Source of the DNA: Pisolithus tinctorius | Taxonomy: Eukaryota > Basidiomycota > Agaricomycetes > Boletales > Pisolithaceae | Reading direction: 5' to 3' | Length of the DNA stretch: 64,000 nt | NCBI GenBank assembly: GCA_024663395.1 | Contig: JANFAH010000004.1 | Span: forward strand, 3,968,001 to 4,032,000 | Part shown: positions 11,676-21,534 of the stretch, one piece after another | Position numbering within the stretch: position 1 is the stretch's first letter | Layout: each line of letters opens with the position of its first letter | Translations under genes and position numbers: made by a program | Notes under the pieces: model-generated | Seen by the model: the letters and a program-made list of their open reading frames with translations, nothing else | The model's database searches: none | What the model was told of the DNA's origin: nothing

Positions 11676-11700
11676 TACGTATGTCACCCCGAAGGGGACA
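11585..11700 (-). ncRNA. U6 spliceosomal snRNA
   Basis: Read on the minus strand, a 5' stem-loop (GTCCCCTTCGGGGTGAC) is followed by the invariant U6 core: GGAACGATACAGAGAAGATT with the ACAGAGA box, AGC of the catalytic triad, then TGGCCCCTGCACAAGGATGA of the U4/U6 and internal stem-loop region. The 3' part (about 11587-11630) forms a fungal-specific stem and is followed by T-rich sequence that could end RNA polymerase III transcription. No intron interrupts the core, unlike U6 of some basidiomycete yeasts. The exact 5' and 3' ends are uncertain by a few bases. Confidence 0.93.
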
Positions 11701-11701
11701 C

Positions 11702-12700
11702 TAAAGTTTAGCCTGTTTTGTTGCGCGGCAGCAGGGTTTTGCATTTTGTTTGTCACGCGAGGATGGCACAGTTGCCTTTTTGCGCAAACACAGAGCTGCC
11801 TTTTTTGGAAGAAAGGACTCGGTCGCATGCAATTGCACTCTGCACTGATCGCTACACCACGTCGCCCCAAGTTTTCCGTCCCAGTACTCTTTGACGTCGC
11901 ATGGTTCAGATTCAGGGCGTATGTCGATTGCACTGGTGTCGGTACGGCGTGGGATTTTCCCGCTGAGGGCTAGGACAAGTCCACTTCCAGCTGCCGTGGT
12001 CACTCGTGATCATGAGTGTGGCTTGTATTCCGACCAACTTCACCTTACACCCGTGGACAGATGCATGACCTGACCCTTTCCTTGCAGGTAACAGTACAAA
12101 ACATGCTTGCGAAAGCTACATACTTGTTTTCTAGCGCACGGTGGAAGATTCTCTCAAGGAACAGCCTGTCGCCTTGGTTGAACAATATGCTTTCGTGAAA
12201 TGACGTGCAGGCGCGCGAGGTGAAAAAGAAATGATGATGACACATTAACCTCCCTGACACCATAGACATCACTATTAGGATAAAAGTGATGGTTATCCAG
12301 ACTGCCTTCGACTTCAAGCCTCACCGGCGGCGCAGGGCGCGTGCACTGGAACTGTCATAGACATTTTGCTACACCCCGATGAACCAGCGCAAAATCCGTA
12401 ATCGAGGTCACCAGTCGAGTATTCACCGTCGCTGGTTCTCATCATCATTGCGAGCTGAGTAGCACTCACCAAAGAAGAAAGAAACGGTATTTGATTTCAA
12501 CAGCGTGAAATCAGACAATTTGCGAAGACTGTATACAAATCGTACGACAACTTGCACCATGCCTAAAACAAAGCAACTTCTGTCTTATTTTCTTGATAAC
12601 ACCTGAACAGGAGTCGGGGGAAAGGGGTGACTGCGGCACCGCTACGACTGGGGTATTTTCCATCCGACTCGTCGGATAATGAATGGTATTGACACCATTA
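11702..12700. other. Intergenic stretch with one weak coding candidate
   Basis: Apart from the possible secreted-protein exon at 12045-12317 I see no supported gene between U6 and the next inhibitor fragment. Confidence 0.45.
12045..12317 (-). CDS. Possible first exon of a small secreted protein
   Basis: The frame opens with MKSKAVWITITFILIVMSMV, a short basic start followed by a strong hydrophobic core that would serve as a signal peptide. After about 65 residues a GTATGT donor appears (about 12188), and Cys-containing frames continue leftward to 11701, so a spliced secreted protein is conceivable. I found no unique splice solution and no family resemblance. Chance is a real alternative. 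Confidence 0.22.
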   Translation of the reverse strand: MKSKAVWITITFILIVMSMVSGRLMCHHHFFFTSRACTSFHESILFNQGDRLFLERIFHRALENKYVAFASMFCTVTCKERVRSCICPRV

Positions 12701-12889
12701 AAGAAGCTCGGCCTTAAGAGTTCCCGTGGGACGAAATTTACAGAAGTAAATCATAGAACATTTGATTTCACCGCCATATCCCCCACCTATGATGTGTGCA
12801 ACGGCCATCACGATCAACTGCGGAGCTGAGACAGTACAAGCCTTCACTCGACCTGCCAGAGTCGAGACCCCATCGAAAGGAAGCCCACT

Positions 12890-13175
12890 TGAACCGAACA
12901 TGAGAAGTGTGACATTTCGCCAACTCAAAGGCTTCTCACCTGATCGTGATGTCCTTTGTACCGTGCTATGGAGGACAAAAGGACGGTGACCAATAACCTG
13001 TATCTGTCTCCTAGGGTCGACAATGTTGAATCTCAAATCCTACACCTGGTCTTTCCAGCGAACACATTACTGTTGAAATGCCCAACTGTATTAAAGTAGA
13101 CACCGAGGCCGTCACCCCCTCATTTCATAACGACATTAGTGGCAACCCCCTACATTACCATTCCCCTGGTCCTTG
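12890..13175 (+). pseudogene. Truncated inhibitor gene (promoter plus first exon remnant)
   Basis: 12890-13078 repeats the promoter and leader of the intact copies (TTCTCACCTGATCGTGATG, then ACAAAAGGACGGTGACC). The following ATG at 13079 starts a decayed version of exon 1 that breaks off after some 30 codons and runs straight into the promoter of the next gene. It is a dead partial duplicate. Confidence 0.6.
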
Positions 13176-13245
13176 ACAGATCAAATGGAAGCCCACTGGA
13201 AGACTTCTCACCTGATCGAGATGCCCTTTGCGCCGTGCCATGGAG

Positions 13246-13254
13246 GATAAAAGG
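13246..13254 (+). promoter_or_regulatory. TATA-like element of inhibitor gene 3
   Basis: GATAAAAGG about 100 bp before the ATG, in a promoter shared with copies 2 and 4. Confidence 0.5.
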
Positions 13255-13351
13255 ACGGTGGTCAGCGACCTTCATCTATCCTCCAGAGTCGACGCTGTCG
13301 AGTCCCCAAATCCCCACACCTAACCTCGCGAACGAACACGTTACTGTCAGC

Positions 13352-14018
13352 ATGTCCAACATTATCAAAGCAGATGCCGAGGTTGTTATCTCCTCAAGTC
13401 TCATCGGCCCCGGGGGCAGCCCCTACGTTGGCGTTCCCCCGACCCGTCCTACCGTCCTACCAGTCAACTTGATCGCAAGGAATCCTGATATCCAAGCTCC
13501 AAGGGTACGGATCACCACCAATATACGTCGTACACTCATCCACGTACTTCGTACAGTTCGTCCTCAGGCGGGTCGAAGGCGACATATTCACACTTACCAT
13601 CAATGGGATGCAAGTCGTCGAGAAGGACGGGAAAGTATTTGCTGTGATGGAGGGACGCGCGCAAGAGTGGGTGATTAGATACAGAGAATTTCAAAATGGG
13701 TATACGTAGGTTGCATTCACCGCTTTCGTTCTGGCCACTGGATTCTGATAACTTCATGTGGCTGCTTGTGGCTGGATGTGGATCGACGAATGGACAGGAT
13801 CGTCAAGAGGCTCGACGAACCCGGAGAAATTGGATGGATTGCTCCGACCGACGGAAGTTCGCAGGTAACCGTGGAACACTTGTTATGGCAACATTCTAGA
13901 GGACTGAAACATGCTTGTCTTTCAGATCCGCGTCGGACGCCTCAGGGAGATTCCGACAGCCCCACCCGGCCAATACCGCCCCGAGGAGTTATATAACCTC
14001 GCATTTCCTCTGGAGTGA
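13352..14018 (+). CDS. I66-like protease inhibitor, copy 3
   Basis: Exons 13352-13504, 13557-13705, 13798-13864 and 13926-14018 encode 153 residues. Exon 3 is one codon shorter than in copies 1, 2 and 4, and exon 4 is one codon longer. The frame is open with GT-AG introns. Conserved blocks are GGSPYVG, IFTLTINGMQVV, EWVIRYREF, IGWIAP and PPGQYRPEELYNL. Copy 3 differs most in exon 1 (PDIQAPR before the first intron), a loop that could alter protease specificity. It lies directly downstream of the truncated copy and opens the duplicated block shared with copy 4. Confidence 0.65.
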
Positions 14019-14830
14019 ACGAGGAATCAGAGAGTCGAAGCGGCGTGATTGATTTTTTCGGTGTAAGATAGCACGGAGTGTTATGTGAATGTTCAATCAT
14101 TGTTGTGTAGTATGTCGATGATACTTGAAAAATCCCAGACTTCGAGACCAGTGCTGTATACTATTATCAGGACACTATTGAATCTCACGTTGCACACAGA
14201 AAGGGATGGTGGACCTTTTTTGGACGGGGGTGGTATTGCCTTTGCCGCGTACTAGAGTAGAGGCTAGTCCTCTACGGATGCCGTGCGAAACACAGCGGAC
14301 ACAATTTCACGTGAACTCTACTTGTGCAACAGTAAAAGACTCGGAGAAGCTAGACATCTCCATCTCTAGTCTCCCCTAGGCAAACGAAAGACTCGACAGA
14401 AGACAATCGTTCCTTCTCAGTCATCTTAGTCCCACTGGCAGGCAGGACAGCGAGGACATCCCCTAGCTCATCCCCTATGGTGGTTGCACATCCCGTTCCG
14501 TTCCAGAACAACCAGCATTTTCTGACAATCGTAGGCACCACCAAGCTTGGAAATGCTGAGCCTGGGAATGTTGACCAAGTGGACGACATTTGTGCACTTC
14601 ACCTGTGCAGTGGTACTCCCGAGACTGACAGCACATTTCATTGATTGCAATCCATGGGACGACTAGCAGGGCACTCGACGGCGTTTTCGCATGCAACCGT
14701 CTCACCTGGCCCCACTCCATACACCTCATTCTCAATTCCACTGTTCAGTATGAGAGCTGGGTGCGATTTTGTAAAAATAACCAGCGACGTGACCACAGAT
14801 GGGCAAGAAACAGGGATGAATGAAGGCGAT
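14019..14830 (+). repeat. 3' flank of copy 3, duplicated after copy 4
   Basis: 14020-14330 resembles 17570-18340: GTGTAAGAAAG-like segments, ACAGAAAGGGA and GTGCGAAA..CAG.GG occur in the same order. It therefore belongs to the tandem block described under the 14831-15444 entry. No gene seen. Confidence 0.45.
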
Positions 14831-15444
14831 TTACAAGCACTCAAACTTGTTCACTACTGGCACCACCTCTGCTTCCTTTGCCTTTCCTATTGCTATCCCG
14901 ATGCGAAGGTAAAATCGGTTCCTCCGCCGCAATCCCACTTCTATATCGCGGTCCCAACATGATTGTTTATGCGCGAGATGCACGTTCTGGTCCCCGTGTA
15001 TTCTCTCTTTTGGTTTGCGAGACGAATCCGGGTACTGAGATTGGGACAGCGCTTGGAAGTCCGCTGCAATTGACGACGACCCAAGTGGAATTCCAGACGG
15101 GCTGGCCACCCCGACACTTCCTGGCGTTGCACAATTGTCCTACGTGACCCGGGCGTTCTCAGGTTGGGCCCACTGCCTCCCCCTCTTGGTTTCGTCGCCG
15201 TCCCCTTTCCAAATCCGGTCCCCATGGTGTCCGTTTTGGTTCCTGTGGTCATACCCATCTGAGTACCGGCTCCCGTAACACCCTCTCTATTCACGTCCTC
15301 CACAGACGATCCGATGTCAAGCATCTGCTTGGGTGAGGCAAGAATGTCAGGTGGTCTCGCTTCTTCTTTTATTTCCCGTTCTCCTTGCTTTCTGGCTCGC
15401 ATCGCACGAGACACTTCTGTTCCGCTTGCAAACCCATAGAACAT
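14831..15444 (-). pseudogene. Broken partial copy of the 18636-19670 gene
   Basis: The minus strand here is a clear duplicate of the 3' two-thirds of the hypothetical gene at 18636-19670: ARPPDILASPKQML against ARPPGILASLKQML, MGMTTGTKTDT, GTGFGKGTATKP and RTPGSRR recur. It lacks the N-terminal half, ends abruptly near 15440 where an inhibitor-promoter block begins, and changes frame near 15120. It is not functional. Confidence 0.7.
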
Positions 15445-16790
15445 CTGATTTCACCGTCATATCCCCGTCCTATTATGTGTACAAAAGGAATCCCACTCGA
15501 ATCGAGCATAGGAAGGTGACATTGCGCCAGCTCGAAGACTTCTCACCGATCACATGTCCTTTGTACTGTACTTTGCAGGATAATTGTCGGCGCACGCAGA
15601 TTTGCCATTTTTGGAGGAAAAGACTTCCATACTCTGGAGTCGATAACACACCCCGCGTGCCTATGTACACCACGTCGCCTAGTTCTTACCCCGATTCGTC
15701 TCAATTCCCTCGCAGCCAATTGCAGAATGTTCTCATATCGAAGTACTTGTTGATGAATTCAACCGTACAATGGGATATATGATGTTTTTGGGTCGGAGCG
15801 GTCATTAGAGAACTTCATTTGTCACAGACGCCGGCTCTATGCGAGAAGGAAATTCCGGGTGACGGCGGTAAGATATAAGGGTGTATATTGTTTTCTGGGT
15901 TGATTGACCAATCGTATGCTAGCGAACACATACATCGCCGTAGAAGAGTCGGCCTCCGACGTGGCGACGGTCCACCTCTCCCGGGTATCTCATCGCCGGG
16001 TTATGCTCAAAACGCAATACTCGATGAGACCGGTTGAACCGGCCCATTTCATCGCCGATTCCAACTGCAAGTGTCTGTAAGCCCTGGTTCCTGAATGCCA
16101 TGTGGAGGATGGTGCCGCGCGAAGCGGCCATGGTCGATTAAGACTTCGAAATGGTTTAAGCTACATGCTCATGCTAGGTAGGGGATACGGCGGTGAAGTA
16201 TCAAATGTTCTAAGATCCACGGAGCCTTGGTACGCGAAATCTGGGGGATCCGAGGAATGAATTTTGCCCCATAGCATTCTTCGAGTCCGGGAACGATAGG
16301 CTGATGTTTTCTTCCTTGTGGTCTGATGCCCGACAGGTTGAGTGGTAGCCCACTCAAATGGGAAAAGTGTGGTATTGTATCAACTCTCCTGACCGTGATG
16401 ACCTTCGTACATATAATAGGTGGGGGATATGACGGTGAATTCAAGTGTTCTATGATCTACCACGGAGCCCGAAGCCTTTGTACGCGCGACATGGAGATCC
16501 GAGAAATGAACAATTGCATGTACTGTATCTGTGTGACCTTCATGGCATCCGGGGTACTGCATGAGATGATTCTTGTAAGGACATGGTCGAACCCTCTTTC
16601 TACCCACAGGCGGGAAACATTGCAGTGAAGGATTATGATCCAGTGAACCTCGGTACCTGAGACTTACTCATTGTGGTCCGACAGGGGAATGGAAGCCCGC
16701 TTGATCTTAAATCCCGTGGGCATGAGAAGTGTAGCATTGCGACGACTCGAAGGCTTCTCACCTGATTGTGACGAGTCCTTTGCGCCGTGC
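15445..16790. repeat. Mosaic of inhibitor promoter and upstream-repeat fragments
   Basis: At least four fragments are patched together: a reversed GATTTCACCGTCATATCCCC block (15447), a promoter block (15488-15560), the upstream repeat (about 15830-16400) and a second GTGGGGGATATGACGGTGAA block (16412). None is followed by an inhibitor ORF until 16904. Confidence 0.5.
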
Positions 16791-16797
16791 CATGGAG

Positions 16798-16806
16798 GAT
16801 AAAAGG
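16798..16806 (+). promoter_or_regulatory. TATA-like element of inhibitor gene 4
   Basis: GATAAAAGG followed by ACGGTGACC, about 100 bp before the ATG, as in copy 2. Confidence 0.5.
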
Positions 16807-16903
16807 ACGGTGACCAGCCACCTTCATCTGTCTCCCAGAGTCGATGCTGTCGAGTCCCCAAATCCCCACACCTGGTCTCGCAAGCGAACACATCACTGTT
16901 AGC

Positions 16904-17569
16904 ATGCCCAACAATATCAAAGCAGATACCGAGGTCGTTATCTCCTCAGCTCTCAACGGCGCCGGGGGAAACCCCTACGTTGGCATTTCCCTGATCCTAC
17001 CTACCATCCTACCAGTCAACTTGATTTCGAGGAGCTCTGGTATCCGACCTCCGAGGGTACGAATCACCACTTAACATACTTCGTACGCTCATCCACATAC
17101 TTTGTACAGTTCATCCTCAGGCGTGTCGAAGGCGACATATACACACTGACCACCAATGGGATGCAAGTCATCGAACTGGAAGGCAAGGTATTTGCTGTGG
17201 TGGACGGACGCACACAAGAGTGGGTGATTAGATACAGAGAACTTCAAGATGCCTATACGTAGGTTGCATTCACCAGTTTCGTTCTTGCCCGTTGGATTCT
17301 GACAACTTCATGTGGGGTCGTGGCTGCATGTCAATGGATGGATGGACAGGATTGTCAAGAGGCTCGATGAACCCGGAGAAATTGGGTGGATCGCTCCGAC
17401 CGATGATAAAAGCCCGCAGGTAGCTGTAGAGCGTCGATTATGGCACATTCTGGAGAACTGAAACACGCCTTTCTTTTAGATCACCGTCGGACCCCTCCAG
17501 CAGACTCCGACAGCTCCACCTGGCTACCTCGAGACGGAGTTGTATAGGTTCGAATTTCCCAGCGAGTGA
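16904..17569 (+). CDS. I66-like protease inhibitor, copy 4
   Basis: Exons 16904-17056, 17110-17258, 17350-17419 and 17480-17569 encode 153 residues in an open frame. Motifs are GGNPYVG, YTLTTNGMQVI, EWVIRYREL, IGWIAP and PPGYLETELYRF. It shares its N-terminus most closely with copy 2 and its middle with copy 3, suggesting exchange between paralogues. It is followed, as copy 3 is, by a leftward mitochondrial-type hypothetical gene, so the two together form one duplicated unit. Confidence 0.65.
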
Positions 17570-18600
17570 ACGAGGGATGGTAGAGTCAGAGCCGCGTATT
17601 GAACACGTGTGTTAGTGTAAGAAAGCGCAAAGTATCGGGTAGACGTCTGTAAATGTTCAGCTGGAGTTGCGTACGGATGAATTGAAATAAAGCTGCTATA
17701 TGCTTCTGCAAAAGAAACTGTGCTGCATGTCTTGACTGGAGCTGTATACTATCTACGCGTTCAACCAGTCAGCTAAGGAAAGAGAGTATGATGCTTGCAG
17801 GAAGGGGTCTACGTGTACGTAGTATGCTATGGTAATGCGAGGGTTAATGCTTGAAAGGACTGGGCGAAAACCGGTAGGTTTTCCGGCCCGAAACCAAGTC
17901 CCGAGTTGCCGAGCTGAGTTGTGAGGGAGGGCTGGGTACCGAACAGGTCAGCTTCGAGCGAGACGTCGAGATCGAGGCGTCGGACAAACGGCTGTTGACT
18001 CGGCTGCTTTAGACGGACCGTGAGAGGGAGTGGTGGGCGGGAACGAAGAAAACGAGAGACTAGTGTGCGGCTCAGCTGAGCCCTGAGGCGCAAGTAAGAG
18101 TACGAAGAAGAGAGGCGAAAGGCTAACTGTATTCCCACGCGTAGACTATATTCTCGGTACGCTACGCGCCTTTGCTACTGAGAATTGCCACTACAGGACA
18201 CTGCCTAGTCTTTCGTTGTAGACAGAAAGGGACTTCCTTGAAGCTTGGTGGCATGTATTTACCCATTACCGCGTAGAATAGACCCCATATGGATGCGTGC
18301 GAAATGCAGTGGGTATTTCACCCGAATGACGCTCCTGTACCGGGGTTGGCCGTCCTAACAGTGATAAAAGAGGTCAAAGGTGAGAGTTCATCCTAGACCC
18401 ACAGGAAACATCCGTCAGACACGGCGGGGCAAGCTCGACCATTTCCGAGATCTGAAAATTTGAGGGACCAGCGACTTTTCTTTTTTCTTCTCAAGTCACA
18501 CACATAGCCTATAGTTATGTACGCTGTGCTAGCCCGCGCACGTCGCCCTGTTACTCGTCTCCATCTCGATTCCCCTGACTCATCCCCTGTGGATGCCGTT
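17570..18600. other. 3' flank of copy 4, one doubtful ORF
   Basis: 17827-18138 (minus) could encode 103 residues with an Arg-rich, acid-free start (MGIQLAFRLSSSYSYLRLRA), but nothing supports translation. The rest matches the 14020-14330 flank in part and carries no gene. Confidence 0.3.
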
Positions 18601-18635
18601 CCGTTCAGGGATGATTAACATTTTCTGACCCGTAC

Positions 18636-19670
18636 TCAAACCTGTTCACTACTGGCACCACGTCTTCTTCCTTCGTCTTTCTCGTTGGTATCCAGGTAGG
18701 AAGGCAAAAACGGTTCCTCCACCGCATTCCCACTTCCACTATCGCGATCCCAACTTGGTCGTTTAGGTTCGACATGCTCGTTCTGGCCCCCATGCGTTCT
18801 CTTTTTTGGTTTGCGGAATGAATCAGAGTACTGGGATTGGGAGGACACTTTTTCGGGTGCAGATGATGACGAGCTGGCCAGGTCGACGCTTCCTAGCGTT
18901 GCGCAATTATAGTAAAATCTGCGTGACCCGGGCGTCCTCGGATTGGTCCCTTCTTCTGTACTGCCTCCCTCTCGTGGTTTTGCTGCCATCCCCTTCCCGA
19001 ATCCAGTCCCCGTCGTATCCGATTTGGTTCCAGTGGTCATACCCATCCGAGTACCTGTTCCCGTAACACCCTCTCCACCTCCCCTGTTCTGCTTCACGTC
19101 CTCCACAGACGTTCCGATCCCAAGCATCTGCTTGAGTGAGGCAAGAATGCCAGGTGGTCTCGCTTCTTCTTTTACTTCTCCTTCTCCTTGCCTTCCGGCC
19201 CGCATCGAACGAGACGCTTCTGTTCCACTCGCGGACCCAACCTGTTCGACGAACCCGACACCTTCCTCGTTCCCGCTTAACCGTGATCTCGGTGCTTTCA
19301 TGCCGCTCTCAGAGGGGGAGGCTGCATCGAGGGACGATGGGTCATCCGTTTTATCTGCGTCTCCTTCAAGCCGTGAGGTGGAACTGGGATGCCGGGTTTC
19401 AAGTGCGGGACGTGCAGCTTGTGAGAGTGGATCCTGCGGATGCCGTTGAGCAGGATCTGTGACATGCCCTTGGGACAGTTGATGGTCCTTGTTTCCATCG
19501 TCTGTGGGAGATGTGGTAGGTTTTGTGTTTGCGTTCCTGTATTTAATGCCAGCGGTGGTGTCGACACTGCGAGTACTGGCAGTTTTGGCAATGGCACGTC
19601 GAGGAACGCAGATATCCGCCCTTGAGCACGATATCCACACGCGCGGCGTAGTAGCCCGTAAGACAATCAT
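18636..19670 (-). CDS. Hypothetical protein, probable mitochondrial presequence
   Basis: One open frame of 344 residues. The first 35 residues contain Arg, Ser, Ala and Thr with hydrophobic patches (TPRVWISCSRADICVPRRAI) and few acidic residues, as in matrix-targeting peptides. Then come DPAQRHPQDPLSQAARPALE, an acidic low-complexity stretch, a short LASLKQMLGIG segment, VKQNRGGGEGVTGTG and a Gly/Thr-rich repeat (TGTRMGMTTGT, TGTGFGKG). The charged C-terminus may really be spliced. I recall similar DPAQRHPQDP and KQNRGGG-type motifs only in uncharacterised fungal proteins. A broken paralogue lies at 14831-15444. Confidence 0.55.
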   Translation of the reverse strand: MIVLRATTPRVWISCSRADICVPRRAIAKTASTRSVDTTAGIKYRNANTKPTTSPTDDGNKDHQLSQGHVTDPAQRHPQDPLSQAARPALETRHPSSTSRLEGDADKTDDPSSLDAASPSESGMKAPRSRLSGNEEGVGFVEQVGSASGTEASRSMRAGRQGEGEVKEEARPPGILASLKQMLGIGTSVEDVKQNRGGGEGVTGTGTRMGMTTGTKSDTTGTGFGKGMAAKPREGGSTEEGTNPRTPGSRRFYYNCATLGSVDLASSSSSAPEKVSSQSQYSDSFRKPKKRTHGGQNEHVEPKRPSWDRDSGSGNAVEEPFLPSYLDTNEKDEGRRRGASSEQV

Positions 19671-19964
19671 GTCAAGTTTTTCGTCTGGTTCGCTGGAAGG
19701 CCGTAGTCATGCTACAGATCTTGGGTGTCGAAAAACGAGCGGACGGAAGAAAGGAGAGATGACATCATACAGACGATCATGACGTCACGCATCACCGATA
19801 CGGTGTAAGGGTTTTACTATATTAGGACGCCCCATAAATGTACTAGATTGGATAGCGTGTGTAAAGCTACATTAACAGAAAGACGTCGCTTTGAAGTAAC
19901 ACCAAAAGAACCACACAAAGGGAAAGAAGAAATCAAAGCGAAAGTCGCGAAACGATCGGCTTGT

Positions 19965-20733
19965 TTACCGACGATCCACAAGTACGTCCGCCATCCACAC
20001 GTCGTCATGTAAATTCCAACATGCGAGGAGAACGAGTCTATCAAAGCTAATACCACCCGTACTCGTTCGCCAGTCGTACGCAAGGGGAGAGGGGGGATAT
20101 GTGGATGATTTCTGTGGGGGACTGGTTAGTATATGTGAAAACGTGAGAGGGTATACCCGAAGAGAAGAAGTGGGGAACAAAGGGTACTGACCATAACGAA
20201 GCCATGGAATGCATTGGCAATGTCTACGGCGAGCTGCCCGCGCGTCAGCGGACCAGAAGAGGTAAACAGTTCGATAGAAGAGCTCCAGTCGACGTGTTCG
20301 TACCCCGGCCACTAATCATCCGTTAAATCGTGGACGTGGAAAGCCTACAAGCATTTAGACATACCGAAATGACGAGTCTAATCCTAACCACGCGCAACGC
20401 CTTGCCCATCGTTGCCCCAACATGCTCAGCAGCACCTACAAGCATTCTTTCGAGCGCACAGCCTGATCTAACGACCAGCTCCCGCATTGGGACACCCATC
20501 CCTCGACTCGGTGCCCCAATCAGTTCAAATATGATCGGTGCAGCAGGGAACGCGCGCGATTGCACGGCGGTGATCTTCTGTGGCGGTGACTGCGGGAGTC
20601 TCACGAATGAGGGATAGGGAAGGTTCGTTGGGAAAGGCGGGACAAGTGTCGGACATGCGTCCGAGAGAGTGCTATCTTGAGATTGGAAGGTCGGCGGGAC
20701 AGGTTGGTGGAGTGGGTTGAAAAAGTTAGGCAT
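19965..20733 (-). CDS. Conserved basidiomycete protein of unknown function
   Basis: Three exons (20733-20389, 20311-20192, 20111-19965) encode about 203 residues; both introns are phase 0 and the second has a clear ACTAAC branch site. The start MPNFFNPL was chosen; an ATG 30 nt upstream (20763) is also in frame. After a Pro-rich N-terminus come FELIGAPSRGMGVPMRELVV, HVGATMGKALRV, then WPGYEHVDW, SGPLTRGQLAVDIANAFHGF and a C-terminal TGGISFDRLVLLACWNLHDD block. The clean splicing and sustained charge pattern mark it as a real gene. I recognise the style of an uncharacterised agaricomycete family but cannot assign a function. Confidence 0.6.
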
Positions 20734-20828
20734 AGCGTTTCGTTTGTTGAGTGCGACTTTCAAAAGACAATGGAAAGATGAGGACGTACCGTAGCATTTG
20801 CTTTATATGTTGGCCGAGGTTGAAAGGC

Positions 20829-20879
20829 TCTGAAAGGATTGAAAGACGGGAGTCTCGCCAAACTCTCAATCCTTTCAGA
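20829..20879. repeat. Perfect 14-bp inverted repeat (hairpin)
   Basis: TCTGAAAGGATTGA (20829-20842) and its reverse complement (20866-20879) frame a 23-bp loop, 100 bp upstream of the 19965-20733 gene. It may be a regulatory palindrome or the relic of a tiny foldback element. The rest of 20734-21534 holds no gene I can support. Confidence 0.5.
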
Positions 20880-21534
20880 TCCATCATCGGAGACAAAGGA
20901 TGGCCTTGAAGCCACGAGGCTGCCCTCGTTGCGCGCACCGAGAAAAAGAAATCACAACCGAGACGTGAAGGCGGTGTAGGAAGGCCGGGACTCAATTGAA
21001 TGTGAACTGACGGAGGTCCTGGTGGGGACACAGACACAAGCCTGTGGTGCGCGCGCGCTTTGAGAATGGAATGGCAGTACACAGACCTTGAGAACCACAT
21101 GTGGACATCGAACGCATCAAACGTTGGGTTTCGGCTGCAGGTGGTTTCAATGGCGCAGTGCGAATAATAATTTTTTCGCTGTACTTCGGCCTGAAGGAAA
21201 GATTTTGTGTTCGGGTGTGTGATGTGATAGTCAGTCCATACACCTGCTTTCCCACGCACGTCGCTGTAATCCTGAGGAGAGGACCCGGAGTCACAATGAT
21301 ATGGCCCGGCATTCGGTTACCCCTGGTGCCGCCATAAAGCTCGCGGCGGTGGCCTCGAGGCCACCCCCTCAACAAGGATACTACTGCTGGCCACGACAGT
21401 GTTATTCAAGACGCCGTCGACTTGCTGTATCGAAGCACTGCTTACATACGAGGCGCGGTTAGTTGCTGAGGGTGCTCCATTCGTCGGTTAAATACTCTCT
21501 TTGATGCTGCTGGCGTCTTCCCTTCCTTCCTCTC

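Noticed and set aside
11493..11973. Overlapping ORFs on both strands across U6
   Set aside because: They run through a structured RNA gene and show no protein motifs.
20726..21375. ORFs of 127-177 codons on the minus strand
   Set aside because: Low-complexity translation, no motif, no splice-linked partner; treated as promoter and spacer.
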